Assembly (NCBI RefSeq): GCF_010015585.1
Contig: NW_022985095.1
Span: 184,241 to 248,240, forward strand
Origin: Eremomyces bilateralis CBS 781.70
Lineage: Eukaryota > Ascomycota > Dothideomycetes > Eremomycetales > Eremomycetaceae
DNA length: 64,000 bases
Direction: 5' to 3'
Below are positions 22,611 through 34,985 of the stretch, one piece after another. Both the position numbers and the translations under genes were made by a program. Numbering within the stretch: the first letter of the stretch is position 1; each line of letters opens with the position of its first letter. Under the pieces are notes generated by a model. It saw only the letters and a program-made list of their open reading frames with translations. It did no database searches and was not told where the DNA came from.

Positions 22611-25600
22611 TTAATCGTAATATTCATATGCGCCTTGATGTTGCTGCTGATGGTGCTGTTGCTGCATCGGCCACGTTCCAGCGCCGGTGGTCGTGGCGGA
22701 TTGCTGCGACCACGCCGACGCCTGGCCTTTGAGCCGGCGTTCCTGCTCAAAGTCGCCCCATCGCTTCATTGTGATCTTGCTGCTGTCGAACTCGCCCTCG
22801 TATTCGATGCCGGCCTTCTTGGTCTTCTCGCCGGCCGTCTTCCGCGTCTCGCCCCAGCTGAAGTCGTCGAATTTCCAGTAGGCGTACGTTGGGAGCACGA
22901 AGTTCCAGATAGGGAGGGAGATCAGGTAAGCAAGCATGTAGAGGACGTACGAAACGCGGCTCGCGGTCAACACGATCAAAAAGCCCGGAAGACCCAGGAT
23001 GAGCGCGAGTAGGATGAGGGGGATTAAGGGGGCTTCGGTGTGGGTAATGCCGGCCTTGATCGTGATTGCAACTAGTCGCTTCGTCAGCAGCGTTCGGTCA
23101 AACATCATTGGATTACCGAACAGGGGACTTACTTAGATAGATGGTGAAGGAGATGGCGGCGGGTAGCACCAAGGTCCCGACCAATTCGATGAACACGACG
23201 AACTGCATGCTGAAACAGAAGGTTCCACAAAGATCCCGCACCAAAACCAGCTCCATCAAGTTGTGCACCGTGCTGTTGATCCATCGTCGACGTTGCGAGA
23301 GCAGCACCTTGAACTGCTCGGGGACCGTGGTCTTGCAGACCGCCTGAGGGATGAATACCTGCTTTCGCTTGGGGAACGTCTTCAGCATCAGGGTCGAGAG
23401 GTATCGGTCCTCGCCGAGCAGCAACAGATTCTTCTTGTGGAGGGTGTCGACGACGTTTTCGGAGTAGTGCTCGACGACGTCCGGGTTGGCTAGGATGGGC
23501 ACCCAGTAGTTCTGACCGCCTTTCGGGGCTTTGATTCGATACATGCAGAAGCAGCCGGGAAGACAGGTGACGCCGCCGAACACGGACTCGAACGACTTGG
23601 ACAAGTGATGGGAGATGAAGTACCTAGATCACCGATTAGCGCGAAGGCATCATGCGTGGATAATTGGAACTTACTCGAAGACCTGGATGATGGTCACCCA
23701 TGTATCTCGCTTGTTGGCAATCTTCGTCTCGCCGCAAAGGCCCATAATATGAGGATCCTTCACCATGGCGGAGATCATGTGCGTCAGACTGTCCGGGAAC
23801 ACGGTGGTATCGGCGTCGACCATGAGCACCACTTCATAGAAGTCCGGGGAAATGCCCGTGATCTTCCAGATGCCGTTAAAGATCTCGAACTCCAGCTCCG
23901 TCATCCGCTCGTCGAACATGACCTTCTGCAGGAAGCTCATCAGGATGATCTGGCTGTCGCGCTTGCCTCGGTTGCCCGGTTTGGAATTCGTGGCCTCGTC
24001 TTCGGTGCCGGTTTTTACGACCACCAGCATGGGAACGCGTTGTTGCTTCTCCGTCGGGACGCGAGAGTCTTGGCCGTAGTTATAGAAGCCGGAGTAGATT
24101 TTGGCCATGCTGTGGCGCTTGGTGCCGCTAGCAACAGCCACATACGAATAGGGGAGCACTTCTTCCCGGGGAATGGTGTTATCCTTCATCATGTCCAGGA
24201 TGATGTCAGGGGTGGTCTGGGACTCTCCATGACCCTTGATCAGACCGTCGCAGACCACGAAGATCAATTTGTGACTATTCGGATAGTCCGTGGTGGCGAC
24301 GGAGTCGAGAGTCGTCCGAATGCTATCAGCTCCCTCGGAGTAGGCAGTGACCAGGCAGATCGCGTGAGCAAGAGGATATCCGAACGGTTGCCATTCCGCG
24401 GGGGGTTGAGGAACTACGGCTTCGTGAATAAAACCGGCCGGGCCAGGGCCTTCGGACTCGCCAATGATGCTGTTGTATTTGCCGTCGCCCGTGCCCGACC
24501 AAAGAAGGCTCGCCCGGCTCTCCTGGGACATAGGCTTGGACTGAGAGTCGTAATACGCCGTCGGCAGCGTCCCTTGACTTTGGTTGCCCTGTCTGTACAT
24601 GCTCCCTCTTGCGCCGGAGCCTTGTGTTTGACTGGTCATAGTGGTTGGAGGGGCTTTGGTTTTGGCAAGGGAACGCTCGATGGCATAGGGGCTCGTGAAA
24701 CGCGACGTCGTGGGGAATAAGGTGCTGCCGCGCTTGCTGGTTCGGTCGAGAGCCGCCTCAGGGCGGGGGGGAGCACGATATATATCCTCGCTCCAGTCCT
24801 CGATCTGCTGCTTACGCTTCTTGGAATCCGACCCCAGAGACGTCTTCTTTGCGCTATACTTGTGGCATATGAACCATTGGAAGGCCATCGCAAGCACGAA
24901 CTTCGCACCCACGATAGAAAGGATGAAGACAAGCAAAACATAGAGCACGACTTTGGAAGCAATGCACCCGACGGTCTCCGAAGCGACTGTCCCTACCTTG
25001 ACGATTTGCGTCAAGCATCGAGCGACGTGCTTGTCGCGCTTGGTCATGAACGCTCGAGTGACATCGACGCCACGAACGCTGGGGTTCGTTCGAAGCGCAT
25101 CGAACTCTGGGGGGATATTGACCGCGGTTCGGTTGAACCAGTTAATAAGGTTCAAGTCCAAGACATCTCCGCTCCACACCATCAGATTCCGGCTGCTGTT
25201 CTTGATATCGGACCACTCGAAGTAGACGTCTCCAAAGGCATTCAGGGAGTAGAAGGCATCCCGTGCCGCATTTGAAGTATGGCACGAGTAGCCGTTGTAG
25301 TATGGAACGGTGATGTTCGGCTCGCTCGAACCATCTTGATTGAAGGTCCGACAAGGGAAATACCAGCCCATATTTTGTCCGTCTGTAGGGACTCCGGAGT
25401 TTGGTTTCGGGGTGATGAGACCCTTGCATGCGCCATTGACGTTCTGAAAGAGAAAACTGCCGTCCTTCCCGCCGTGCTTCTCGGGGAGATCGAAGAGAAC
25501 GTTGGCATTATCCGGGACACCTCTAGCTAGCTGATGGTGAGACCGGGATAGGTCGTACGCTTGACCATGTAGGATCATGAAGCCCGCGTCGACTTTGTTG

Positions 25601-26421
25601 ATTTTCATCCGATTACTGGCAGTTGGCGGGCACACCGTCTGTGTGAAGCCGAAGGTGAGGAAACCCACTGCAGCGCAGATGCTAAGGATGATGCTGATCA
25701 GTCCGATCTTCTCGCGCCACGCTCTCTGCTGGGCCCGCGCCGGCATCCCGAAACATTTCAGCACCGCATCTGGAGCCCAGAATGTGATGATCCCGCAGTA
25801 GATGTTCCACAAACTCGGAGGACGAAGGATCTCCTTCTGGCGATCTTTCTCCGCGCGCGACTCTTTCTTCGTCATCTTTCGCTTGAGTCGCTTCGAGCCC
25901 TGTTGTCGTCCGTCGAGGGGAACACTATCGTACTTCTCGTTCATGTCATTCTCGCCATAGCCCGGGCGTCCCGTGGTCCCAGGTTCCGGTCGGTTGAGGC
26001 TTTTCATATCGGTACTGTCGGAGCTGACCGTTCCCGCCTCCACGTGATCTTCGAAGATCGGATCATTGCCCGTCGTCGAAGGATAAATGGCCATATTCTG
26101 GGCATGTTTACGGTAATGGTAGTTGGGATGGTCACGGTCGATGCGGTTCCGTTCGGGTCGGATCAGGCTCCGTTTCCGCGAGAAGTCTTGCCCGCGATTC
26201 TGGGCCGTCATCATGGGATCTTGATCGCCTAATGGCGTCCCCGGCGATGGGTAAGGTTGCGAGTATTGAGGATAGTTAGCGCCGCGGGTGGGTGAAGTGG
26301 GTGTGTCTGCGTTGGCGGGATTGCGCGATTCCAAATCCGAAGGTCGGCGACGGCGTGATGGAGACTCTCGATAGGTGTTTTCCCGGCCAGCAGAGGCCGC
26401 GTGGTGATGAGGAGTCGCCAT
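22611..26421 (-). CDS. Class IV (Chs3-type) chitin synthase
   Basis: Three exons on the minus strand: 26421-23675, 23623-23133 and 23071-22611, joined by 51- and 61-nt GT-AG introns, giving 1,232 residues, the usual class IV length. The enzyme polymerises UDP-GlcNAc into chitin at the plasma membrane. The cytosolic N-terminus carries the conserved [20 protein letters not shown] block, followed by two membrane segments (about residues 205-265), a large extracytosolic region, and another membrane segment near 520-550. The GT2 catalytic domain shows [13 protein letters not shown] (about 866), GEDRYLST (about 980) and QRRRW (about 1018), then four to five C-terminal membrane helices. The start ATG at 26421 ([10 protein letters not shown]) follows a leader with no conserved residues. 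Yeast Chs3 needs the Sel1 protein Skt5/Chs4, and a Sel1 activator gene lies 4.6 kb away in divergent orientation. Confidence 0.93.
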
Positions 26422-29400
26422 TGTGAACTGCGCGGGTGGAAATGTTGGGTTAGTTACATGCCAGATCTCATGATAAATTTGCATAAATCCACCGCGGTCG
26501 CACTTACTGGACACCACTTTCAAAGAAAGCTATATGTCTGCGCTCAACGAGGATGTCGTATTCACCGCGACATGGAAGCGTCCAATGCCAGGATGAATGT
26601 CCGGTTGTCGACTTTGGTAGTTATGAGGTTCCAGTACCAAAGGGAGAGTTCCAGCGCCGAGGACACTGCCGCAATCACTCCCGCCCCAAAGGTGCAATGA
26701 ACCAGGCCTCTGGGAAGATGGTAGGATGGAAGATGAGATCAAACGATAGTGTTTCACACTTGATGGAGATTCCACGCGCGACACCGTATGCACCAGGGGT
26801 AGTCGGACAGTATGATTGTTGATGACGAGCGGACACCTGCAGGAAGTTGAGTGGTGGAAAGGGGCCAACGAATGAATCGAGCCGTGAAACAATAGGGCAG
26901 CGAGTGGATGAAGAGGTGAATGGGCAAACGATGAAAACACCAGAGTTCGAGCGAGAGTGGGATCGTTGCCAAGGGAGCCGTGAGGACGTTACAAGTAGGA
27001 AGTTGGGGTTGGAGATGGATGGTGGATGGTTGCTGGCAACCAGCAGAGGACGACAATTTACACGAGGAGAGGAGGTCGTGGACTCAGTTGACTTGAGGAC
27101 CACAAACAAAGCGGGAGAAAATAGAAAGCCACAGAGCGCACGCCGACTACAGAGAGGGACTCAGGGACAGGGAGGTGGTTCGTCAAAACTCTGGGTGGGC
27201 GATCCGTGCAGAACTGCTGCGAGTGCAGAGAGCACACTTGGGGTTTTACTCCATCGTCCATCGTCCACGGTCCAAGTTAGCAACTATCGGGGGGGCGATC
27301 TCCCAAAATATCTCCAAAAAAGACTTTATCCCTAATCCAGGGGTGAATTAACACGCCATTGTTCATTATTACGGCATAGGTTGCCTGGGGGAGAATTAAG
27401 TAACCGAGTACTATACAGGCCAGGAATGGACATTACCATACCGGTGTGTAGGTAAATACCCGAAGCTCCTGGAGGGATAGTCCCAAAGGCCACCGTCCGG
27501 ATTTAGTACAGAGAATACGGGGCAATGCCTCTGCTAAATCCAGGTACTGGGAATATTAATCAATAAATACGAAAAAGACCTGGCCACCCTTGCTGTAGTC
27601 TCCCTGCCGATGTCTAGATCACTGTAGCGCTTGTTCCCGCTGCGTTGCCGAAGGAACCACCCGATCCCAACTTTTTTCTCAGCGGACTCTTCGCCAATGT
27701 TCCAGCAGAGCCGCAAATGCGAGAACCTACCCAGCCAGGAACAAGACAGAAGTGGTAATTAGATATTAATACCAGTGTGGAGCCTGGACCTTTGCCACAG
27801 GCCGCGAGTCCGATGGAGATCATCAAATACTGCACGGCATCCTTTCGCTGGCATCGCGACCGTCGAACATGCCATATTGCTGTGCCTTGTTCCACCGTTC
27901 ACGAAATCCCCGGCGTGTGTGGGCACCCAAAGTTAATGGTACACGCTCGTCGCTCTCTAGACTATTAACCAATCTGTCCTTCCCACTCGAACCTTTGGTT
28001 GAGGACAGTGGATAGCTGACAGACGAACCGTCAGATGCCGACACCACCGTCGAAACCACGAATTCTGCGCTGACTGCGCCTCCTCGGACTGCATTTGCGG
28101 CCCAATCGCGCACAACCAGGAGGATCAGAGGATGGGCATACGTAAACCGGTACACAGCAGTACGGATTACGGCACATAGAATTCCAGAAAGTATACATGG
28201 AGTGGCAATAAGTCCGGGAGACGGGAACTGATCCTGGCGCCAAATATATCCCCAATGGCTCTCCTCTTCCGGTCAATCCTCAGACCCCAGTACAGGTATG
28301 GTAAGCCTCGTTGGCATTTGTAGACGGTTCTTCTGGAATTTTTCCGAATCCGTTCATCAGTTGGGCAGTCGGAATGCCTAAGTAAGCGTTATCCATTATT
28401 TTCGTCATCGGATTTGTGCACCGTGCCCGCAGCTTGATCATAGGTAAGACAGGATGACAGGACTCCATATCTGATATCGGAGTCAATAGTTACACCTCCC
28501 CGACTGAGGAGCGAAGTGAATCCGCAGTCAGCAAGTCTTTGGTTCGGTTGAGTACAGCGCCTTGTGCGTCGGCGCCACCTTCACTGCTCTCTTAATCCTT
28601 GTCAGCTCCTCCGCCGAGTGTACGTATTCCGTTCATAGTTCATACATTCCTCAGCTCTGCTTATCCTAATACGCAAATTGCGAGGCCACCCAGAAAATCC
28701 CAGGGCCATTTGTCGTGGAACTCGAGACTCGAGGTTTGATGCCGATCTGCCTTGTTCGTAAAGTAGTAAATGATGGTAGGCTGCATATGCATTTCCAATT
28801 TATATTCCTGTATCCAGCTAAATATGGCGATCGAAACTTGGCTTGACTAGCCGACTTCGAGGGAGGCCCGATATTTCAGACTGCTCTCCTGCTGGCTTCG
28901 ACATAATTGATAATGCCGGCATAGACCTGACGTAATACCACCGGACGATCAAACCACGGGTCGACGGTAAAATACCCGATTCATCACAAAGGTAACGTCC
29001 CGATCGGTTTCAAGACTCGTTTGCTCCACCACTTGTGGGCGATCGCAAGCCCAAAGTTACCACTTCTGGTACCCCGATGCTTGGCGAGCCCCTGAGATTT
29101 CAGACAGCGATTCGATTCAATAACTCGGTGGTCACTGGCCAGGGCTCGGCGGCTCCATCCAGATTCGAAACGTCGGACGAGGCGACAGTTCAGGGCCCAG
29201 GGGGAGGAAGAATTACGATTATTATTAAATATATTACGGAAGGGATCCCTCTGTATGAAGGTAGTTCTGCGCTTCTGGAGTTCTGGAGATCTACTCAACC
29301 GCTCCGCCAAAGCGACCCATAGCCCCATTGAATATTCCGTCGTGAATCGAGTGATGGTCTCGGAATGCCCAGCTTCGCTGGGAGATTTGCATCGACAGCA

Positions 29401-31002
29401 TGATGTGATGTGATCAACTGATCAGCGACAGCCGACAATGCCTTGGAATGCGGAGTTGCGAGACCATGTCGTGCTCAGTTAGGACTCAGTTATCCAAAGA
29501 ATCGGAGTATTAAAGGTACCCAGGATTCAGGAGGCATTATTAATAAATGTTGAGCATTTACCCCTTTTCAGGACTTCGGCGGGAATTCAACAAAGGCGAG
29601 TCTTTCGCCTTCGAGGTGTACCTGACTTGAATCTGTCCGTATGCTGAATGGGTTCGCGGTCCGATAGATGGCCGGGAAGTGAGCGCCACATGCACACACC
29701 CTTTTAAGGAACTCCTGTTAGTACTAATTACTACCAAGAGGTGAAGATGAATACAGAAGGAAAATTGAACCAAGTCTCGAATCTGTCAATGGCTTCCGGT
29801 CGTCCAGCTACCAGGGTGCTTCGCATGAACTCGCTATTAGCCGGCTTCACAAGAACAATACTAACCTGCCGATACCATGCACTACATGCAGCAGTTCCGG
29901 TGAGCCCTTTTAATAATCCCACTCTCTAATGTTCCTTCAGAGTATAATGATGTGATGACCTACCAGTATTGTCGCATTGACGTGCTCTCTTAACCAGTAC
30001 GGCTGTATGGTGCGAGAGGAGGGGGGCAAAAACCGGGGAGGGGTAGCCTCTAGTGCACCGAGGAGCAAGCGAGGGCCTACTGTAGCTAGGGACTTAGGGA
30101 GTAGGGCTGGTCCGGGGTGCCCCGTATAGGCGGTCTACGACGGCCTGGACGACCTGCGCCCTGCCTGAGCAGCGAGCACCCCCAAGGCCCCAACTGAACC
30201 AATCCAGCAAATTCTCTCCACCTTGTCCCGCTCCGCTACGTTTTATTACTCCGCGGCTTGCGCTCACAATAACGGAATGATACAGGTTACAAATTAGCAG
30301 ACCTTCCAGTTCCACCATCGTGAACAATACCTCCCGGTCATTAATAATACCTGTGCCTCCCGTACCAACCACGGAATCACGCGCAAAATACCCACCACTG
30401 TAAGGCGCCTTCCTCTCCTTGGACACCACTGCAGTTCCTCTGAATCTCTCTGCCTCCCCCCTCCACTTCACTCCAGCACTTCACTCCAGCACTTCACTCC
30501 AGCACTTCCAATATCTCTGCCTATCCTATATCGATACATTATCTCATAACCTGCTGAATCTATACGGTATGTAAGGATGCTCCCGTGCCCATTATCAATG
30601 TTGTTGCCTGGTCTACTCATCCAACTGCTTCGTACTGTGCTTAATATCAATGATCTGCATGTCCGGCTGACTTTACCGCGACAAAGATCCTTGACCTTGC
30701 ATTGAAACTGCAAACTGTGCCTTGGATGTTCCATCCCTTTACAACTTTACACAGATTCGAGAGCGGAGAGGAACGGCCGCCGCAATTGTTCGAATTCGAG
30801 TCCAGCCCTGCTGTCGGATCGATCCCGTTGGTTTTGACGGCCCACCACGAAGGACTGCCTCACCGTTCCATCCACTATCAAAGCGCGCCCCTTTGCCTCT
30901 AATATACTCGTTCGCTAGCCGGATGTTGGTGTAACCCAGCGCGAAACCCCTTCACGGACACGCACAGACGGCGGGTCATACCGTCGACGCAATTCTGCCA
31001 TC
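26422..31002. other. 4.6 kb divergent interval between chitin synthase and its activator-like gene
   Basis: No convincing gene was found. Frames are short and none shows a recognisable domain; a 125-codon minus-strand frame at 30094-30471 is the longest. The interval must contain the promoters of both flanking genes. A 13-bp tandem repeat sits at 30464-30508. Its size is unusual beside the 0.2-0.6 kb spacers elsewhere and suggests decayed sequence or a lineage-specific insertion. Confidence 0.45.
30464..30508. repeat. 13-bp direct tandem repeat
   Basis: The unit CACTTCACTCCAG occurs three times without change, followed by a partial fourth copy. It lies about 500 bp upstream of the Sel1 activator gene. 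Confidence 0.9.
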
Positions 31003-33236
31003 ATGGACGGCGTGCAAACCATGGCACCCGCCACGGATAAACCCTCGTCACCGAACGGGCGGCCGCAATCATGGCGATCGGATGGCTCAAGGGGGTCGTC
31101 AAGCGAACATGCCGCTGGACTCCTCCCTAGGCGCGTCCCTTCGAGGAAACCGGTCCCTCCTCCAAAAGACCCCGAGTTTCCCTCTCCGACGTCGAATTCG
31201 GTCGAACGTCCCCCTCGATATGCGAGCCTCCCCCAGTATAACGATCCCGTCGCTTCCTCGGTCGAGCGGCCGCCAATTCCCACGGCGGCCGCTCCGGTAA
31301 TACCGACGCTGGACCCTCCACATGAGGAGCAAACCTTTGTACACTCGAGAGGCGATTCTACGTTAGAAGCAGCTTCGGGAGGGGAATCGGGGCGCACAAC
31401 CCCCGTGACGCAGAACTTGGCGATTGGAAAAGGCGTGGTCCGACACGTTCCAAATAACGTGGTTGCTGCTCAACAGGCCGTGCTCTCAGTAGAAGTCCGT
31501 CCGAACTCGTTCGCGGAGCCTGCGTTCGGGGAACCTTCGTTCGCGGAGCCTTCGTTCCCTGAACCTTCGTTCGCCTTGAACGGCGATATTCGCGATGTTC
31601 ACGAGGGACAACTTGAGGATGACATGGAACGCCTACGGCTCGAACAACGGTCCGAATCGTATCCGCAGCTACAATACCATCACCATGCTCTTGACGGTCC
31701 GCCAAACCGAGCCGATCCGTATACCATGCAATCCACACGGTCTGCATCGCCTGCCTCCACCTCAAACAGCGGCGGTCGGTCCTCTTTCACGGAGTTACAA
31801 GTTCCGCGAACAACCCTCGCTCGCCCTAACTCCGCCCATACACTTGGTGCGGATCTCGATCCTCGAGGTCGCAAACACTCTTCTCATCTGTCCGTTGGCG
31901 GGTCTCCATCGCCACGAGGTTTCGCTCGAAACGCCTCGGCCACACGCCTCTCAACCGATGCTCGACCGGTTTCGTATATCGATCAGCTCAGCTACATGCC
32001 ACCGGCTCCGAATCTAGACAACTCGTTCCTAAGAGCGGCTGTCGGATCCAATGCGTCGCTCCTCGACTCCAAACGGACCCTCGAGATGTACCGCGCGAAT
32101 GTCAAGAAGACCAACGATCCGAAGGTCCAGCATGAATTCGCCAAGATGCTGGTGCAGATGGCAAAAGACCAGCTTCGACATATCCCGCCGACGGATGCCG
32201 AACGTCGTGCTAGACAAGACCTGTTGAAGGAAGCCAAGGAGATCCTGACTCGGGCTGCCAGTCGAGGACACGATGAATCGCAATACTACCTCGGGGATGG
32301 ATTTTTTACTGGTCTCTTCAACAAGGACAAAGAGGATTGGACCAAGGCGTACGAGCTCTTCCAGTCGGCTACAAAACAGGGCCACAAGGAAGCCGCCTTT
32401 CGCGCGGCGCTTTGCACTGAGTTCGGATGGGGCACGTCGATCGACTATGCCAAGGCTCGCGAGTTCTTCCGGGCATCTGCCTCATGGGGCCATCCTGGCG
32501 CCGCCACCCGCTTCGGCAAGGCCTGCATTACGGGCGATCTCGGTCTGATCGGGCGGCAGTTCCAGCGCGAAGGGATTCGGTGGCTCGGTATCGCCGCGCG
32601 GAAGGCAGACGAGCAGTACAACGCCGGACCGTATGAGCTCGGCCTGCTCCACGAGGTCGGGTACGGAGACGCGTTCTACGACGAGGAGTACGCCGCACAA
32701 CTCTACACGGAGTCGGCGAAGTTCGGGCACCCGGAGGCGAACCTTCGCATGGGGAGGGCGTATGAGCTGGGCCAACTCAATTGCCCGAAGGACGCGGCGT
32801 TGAGTATCCATTACTACAACGGCGCGGCGCAAGCCGGCAACGCGGAGGGTATGATGGGGCTGGTTGCTTGGTATCTGGTTGGCGCTCCGCCGACGCTAGA
32901 GGCGAACGACATGGAGGCGTACGAGTGGGCCAAGAGGGCTGCGGAGCGAGGTGAGTGCTGGGTTCCGACCCCATCGGTCGGAGATCCCGGGTTGTTGACA
33001 TGCGCGTAGGATTCGCCAAAGCGCAGTACCTCGTCGGCTACTTCCTTGAACGCGGCATCGGGTGCCGCAGCGACCCCCTCGAAGCCAACGTGTGGTACGT
33101 CAAGGCGGCAGACCAGGGTCAGGAGCAGGCCATTGAGCGGCTGAAGTTGATTCGCGAGGCGGCGGCCGGCGGCGCCCACGGGCTGCCGGAGACGGAGAAA
33201 AAGAAGGGTTTGTTGAGGAAATTGGGGATCAATTGA
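31003..33236 (+). CDS. Sel1-repeat chitin synthase activator (Skt5/Chs4-like)
   Basis: Two exons, 31003-32950 and 33010-33236, with a 59-nt intron (donor GTGAGT, acceptor GTAG) inside a Gly codon; 724 residues. The N-terminal ~330 residues are Pro/Ser-rich and disordered, and include a 15-nt coding minisatellite. From about residue 345 the protein is a run of Sel1-like helical repeats (AASRGHDESQYYLGDG, SATKQGHKEAAFRAAL, ASASWGHPGAATRFG, AARKADEQYNAGPYELG, ESAKFGHPEANLRMGRAYELG, GAAQAGNAEGMMGL, AERGFAKAQYLVGY, AADQGQEQAIERL). This is the layout of Skt5/Chs4-type proteins, which bind and activate Chs3-type chitin synthase at the plasma membrane. The C-terminus (KKKGLLRKLGIN) lacks the CAAX prenylation box of yeast Skt5, so this may be a non-prenylated paralogue. 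Confidence 0.85.
31507..31575 (+). repeat. 15-nt coding minisatellite (SFxEP repeat)
   Basis: Four 15-nt units plus a partial fifth encode SFAEP, AFGEP, SFAEP, SFPEP, SFA inside the disordered N-terminus of the Sel1 protein. Because the unit is a multiple of three, copy number can change without breaking the frame. Confidence 0.85.
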
Positions 33237-33940
33237 GCCGAAAGAGAGGGAATCTTTGTGATGTGATGTATCATGCTAACGGTTGGATGCGAGATAGGTT
33301 TGGGAGAGTACCTGCGTTCCTTCAGTGCCGAGGACGCAGACAAAAGGGGCGCGGCGAGCGGCGGCGATTGGAGCGATGCAATTTTCCTTGGATCGCATGA
33401 CGGGTGCTAATGGTTGTTTGAAATAGCTGGAGAGTTGAAGGTTTTTATGATCTGCGTCGCATTAGGGTTGGAGTACAACGGGCATATCGAGACGAGGTCG
33501 TGTCTCTCACCGGCCAGCGTTTTGCGGTTTGAGCACTTCGGCTGCTACAGGGGCGGTTGCTACGCTTTGGTTCTTTCTCTTTCTAGCACATCCGTTGGCA
33601 ATATAATGAGTTTTAGAGTTGCGAGGGTGCGAGAGTTGGGAATCTCACGTCGCCATCAAAATCGAGTCCTTGTTGAAGCCCCTGCTGCGTTGTCGTCTGT
33701 TCTCCGTTTATTCGTCAACGTTGCTCAGCAAATGGTACATCGCAACTTCGGCCAACACGGCATGTTCATGCATACTTATAAGGAGAGTCTGTTCCTGGTC
33801 TTCGCGTGATTTCATTGCTAGGCGGTCAAGGCACCATGGACTTCCACATCCCCACAGCTCCGTCCCCGTTTCCATCCCGTAACCGTACACTGATTTGTCC
33901 ACCTTGCCGTCCACCTGTTGCATCTTCATTTTGCTCCCAA
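33237..33940. other. Intergenic, no intact gene seen
   Basis: 3' UTR of the Sel1 gene and further sequence up to the end of the DJ-1-like pseudogene. Only short frames are present. Confidence 0.45.
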
Positions 33941-34690
33941 TCACCTTCGGGATTTTTCCAGTCCACCATCACGCTTTGCAGACCCCTTCGGGTACTCCAA
34001 ATCCCTTTTCCCCGCATCAGCCGTGGCACAAACGGCATCGACTAACCGGCCCGGCCTCGTCTTTTTGATGAACGCGGCCACCATGTGCAGGCCATTCGTG
34101 ATTCTGCCCACCCCTTCGATGTTAGTAATCAGACATTCTTCGCGCAGTCAGGGAGAGCATAGAATGTATAGGTATTCTCACCACTTGTCCAGATATCTTC
34201 GTCCTCCGCCCAGCGAGTCTCAACCCAGTTTGCGTCCGGGTGCACTCCTCAACTCTAGCAGCATGCCCCCTTGGTCGCGTCACAGCCCCACCGGCCACGA
34301 TACCATTATGCGCCGCAACAAGACGCCAGGGCATACAGTCGTGCCTTGAGCCTTCGTACGGCCCTGCACGAACTTCTTGACGGCATCAGTCGGCACGTCT
34401 CTGGGTCCGGCCCAGGAACCGGGGGGATATCCAGCTTTCCCGGTCCGCATTCTTCTGAGGTGAGGCGAGGCGTGACGCCAAGTGCTGCACCGGCGGCCAA
34501 TTCGCTCGGCCCGTAGGACTCGAAGATGTACAGGAACTGCACGGTAGGCCTACGATCGATGATCAGCTGGGGAGGCTGACGATGATGAGATAACGAAGCA
34601 AGCCGAAGAGCTATAGGGGAAAGCGTCGAGGGATTGAGCGGTCCCGGAGCGCAGGACGCCGACGCGAAGCGAGCTTCCCGTTTTTGCCAT
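33941..34690 (-). pseudogene. Degraded DJ-1/PfpI-family gene with several frameshifts
   Basis: Read on the minus strand, a DJ-1/PfpI-like protein is recoverable only by switching frames. In order: MAKTGSSLRVGVL at the ATG 34690; LRLASL to VQFLYIFE (about 34612-34535) in another frame; KLDIPPVPGPDPE (about 34435); DAVKKFVQGRTKAQGTTVC (about 34387-34330); VAAHNGIVAGGAVT (about 34316); DANWVETRWAEDEDIWTSG (about 34233-34180); then, after a plausible intron, MVAAFIKKTRPGRLVDAV and EYPKG, ending at a TGA at 33943-33941. At least four frame changes (near 34630, 34400, 34318 and 34237) have no splice signals to explain them. The pocket normally reads VCTG around the nucleophilic Cys; here it is VCPG. 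Family members are glutamine-amidotransferase-fold proteins, often deglycase or stress-related. I interpret this as a decayed gene. Confidence 0.7.
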
Positions 34691-34985
34691 TATCAACGCT
34701 CTTGGTTGAATTGAATTGAATTGATAATGGTGGCTTGATTTACGATTTCTGCTATTCGATAGCCAATGTTCGTCATTCAATATGTCCCTTTTATAGGCAA
34801 GAGAAATTATCAGAGGTCCCAATTCTTCGGCCTGCGAATCCATCAGCATCTCTATTATTAATAATTTGGGTTGAAGCTTAGCATTCTCCGTTGCGGTATT
34901 ATATTCATCACAATCTACCGGTATGCATATTCCGGTCTATTTCATTCTATTGGAAGACGATATAATGTGCTCGTCATTCAGCTCA

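Noticed and set aside
33918-34349. 143-codon plus-strand frame
   Set aside because: It is antisense to the DJ-1-like pseudogene, whose protein similarity is on the minus strand.
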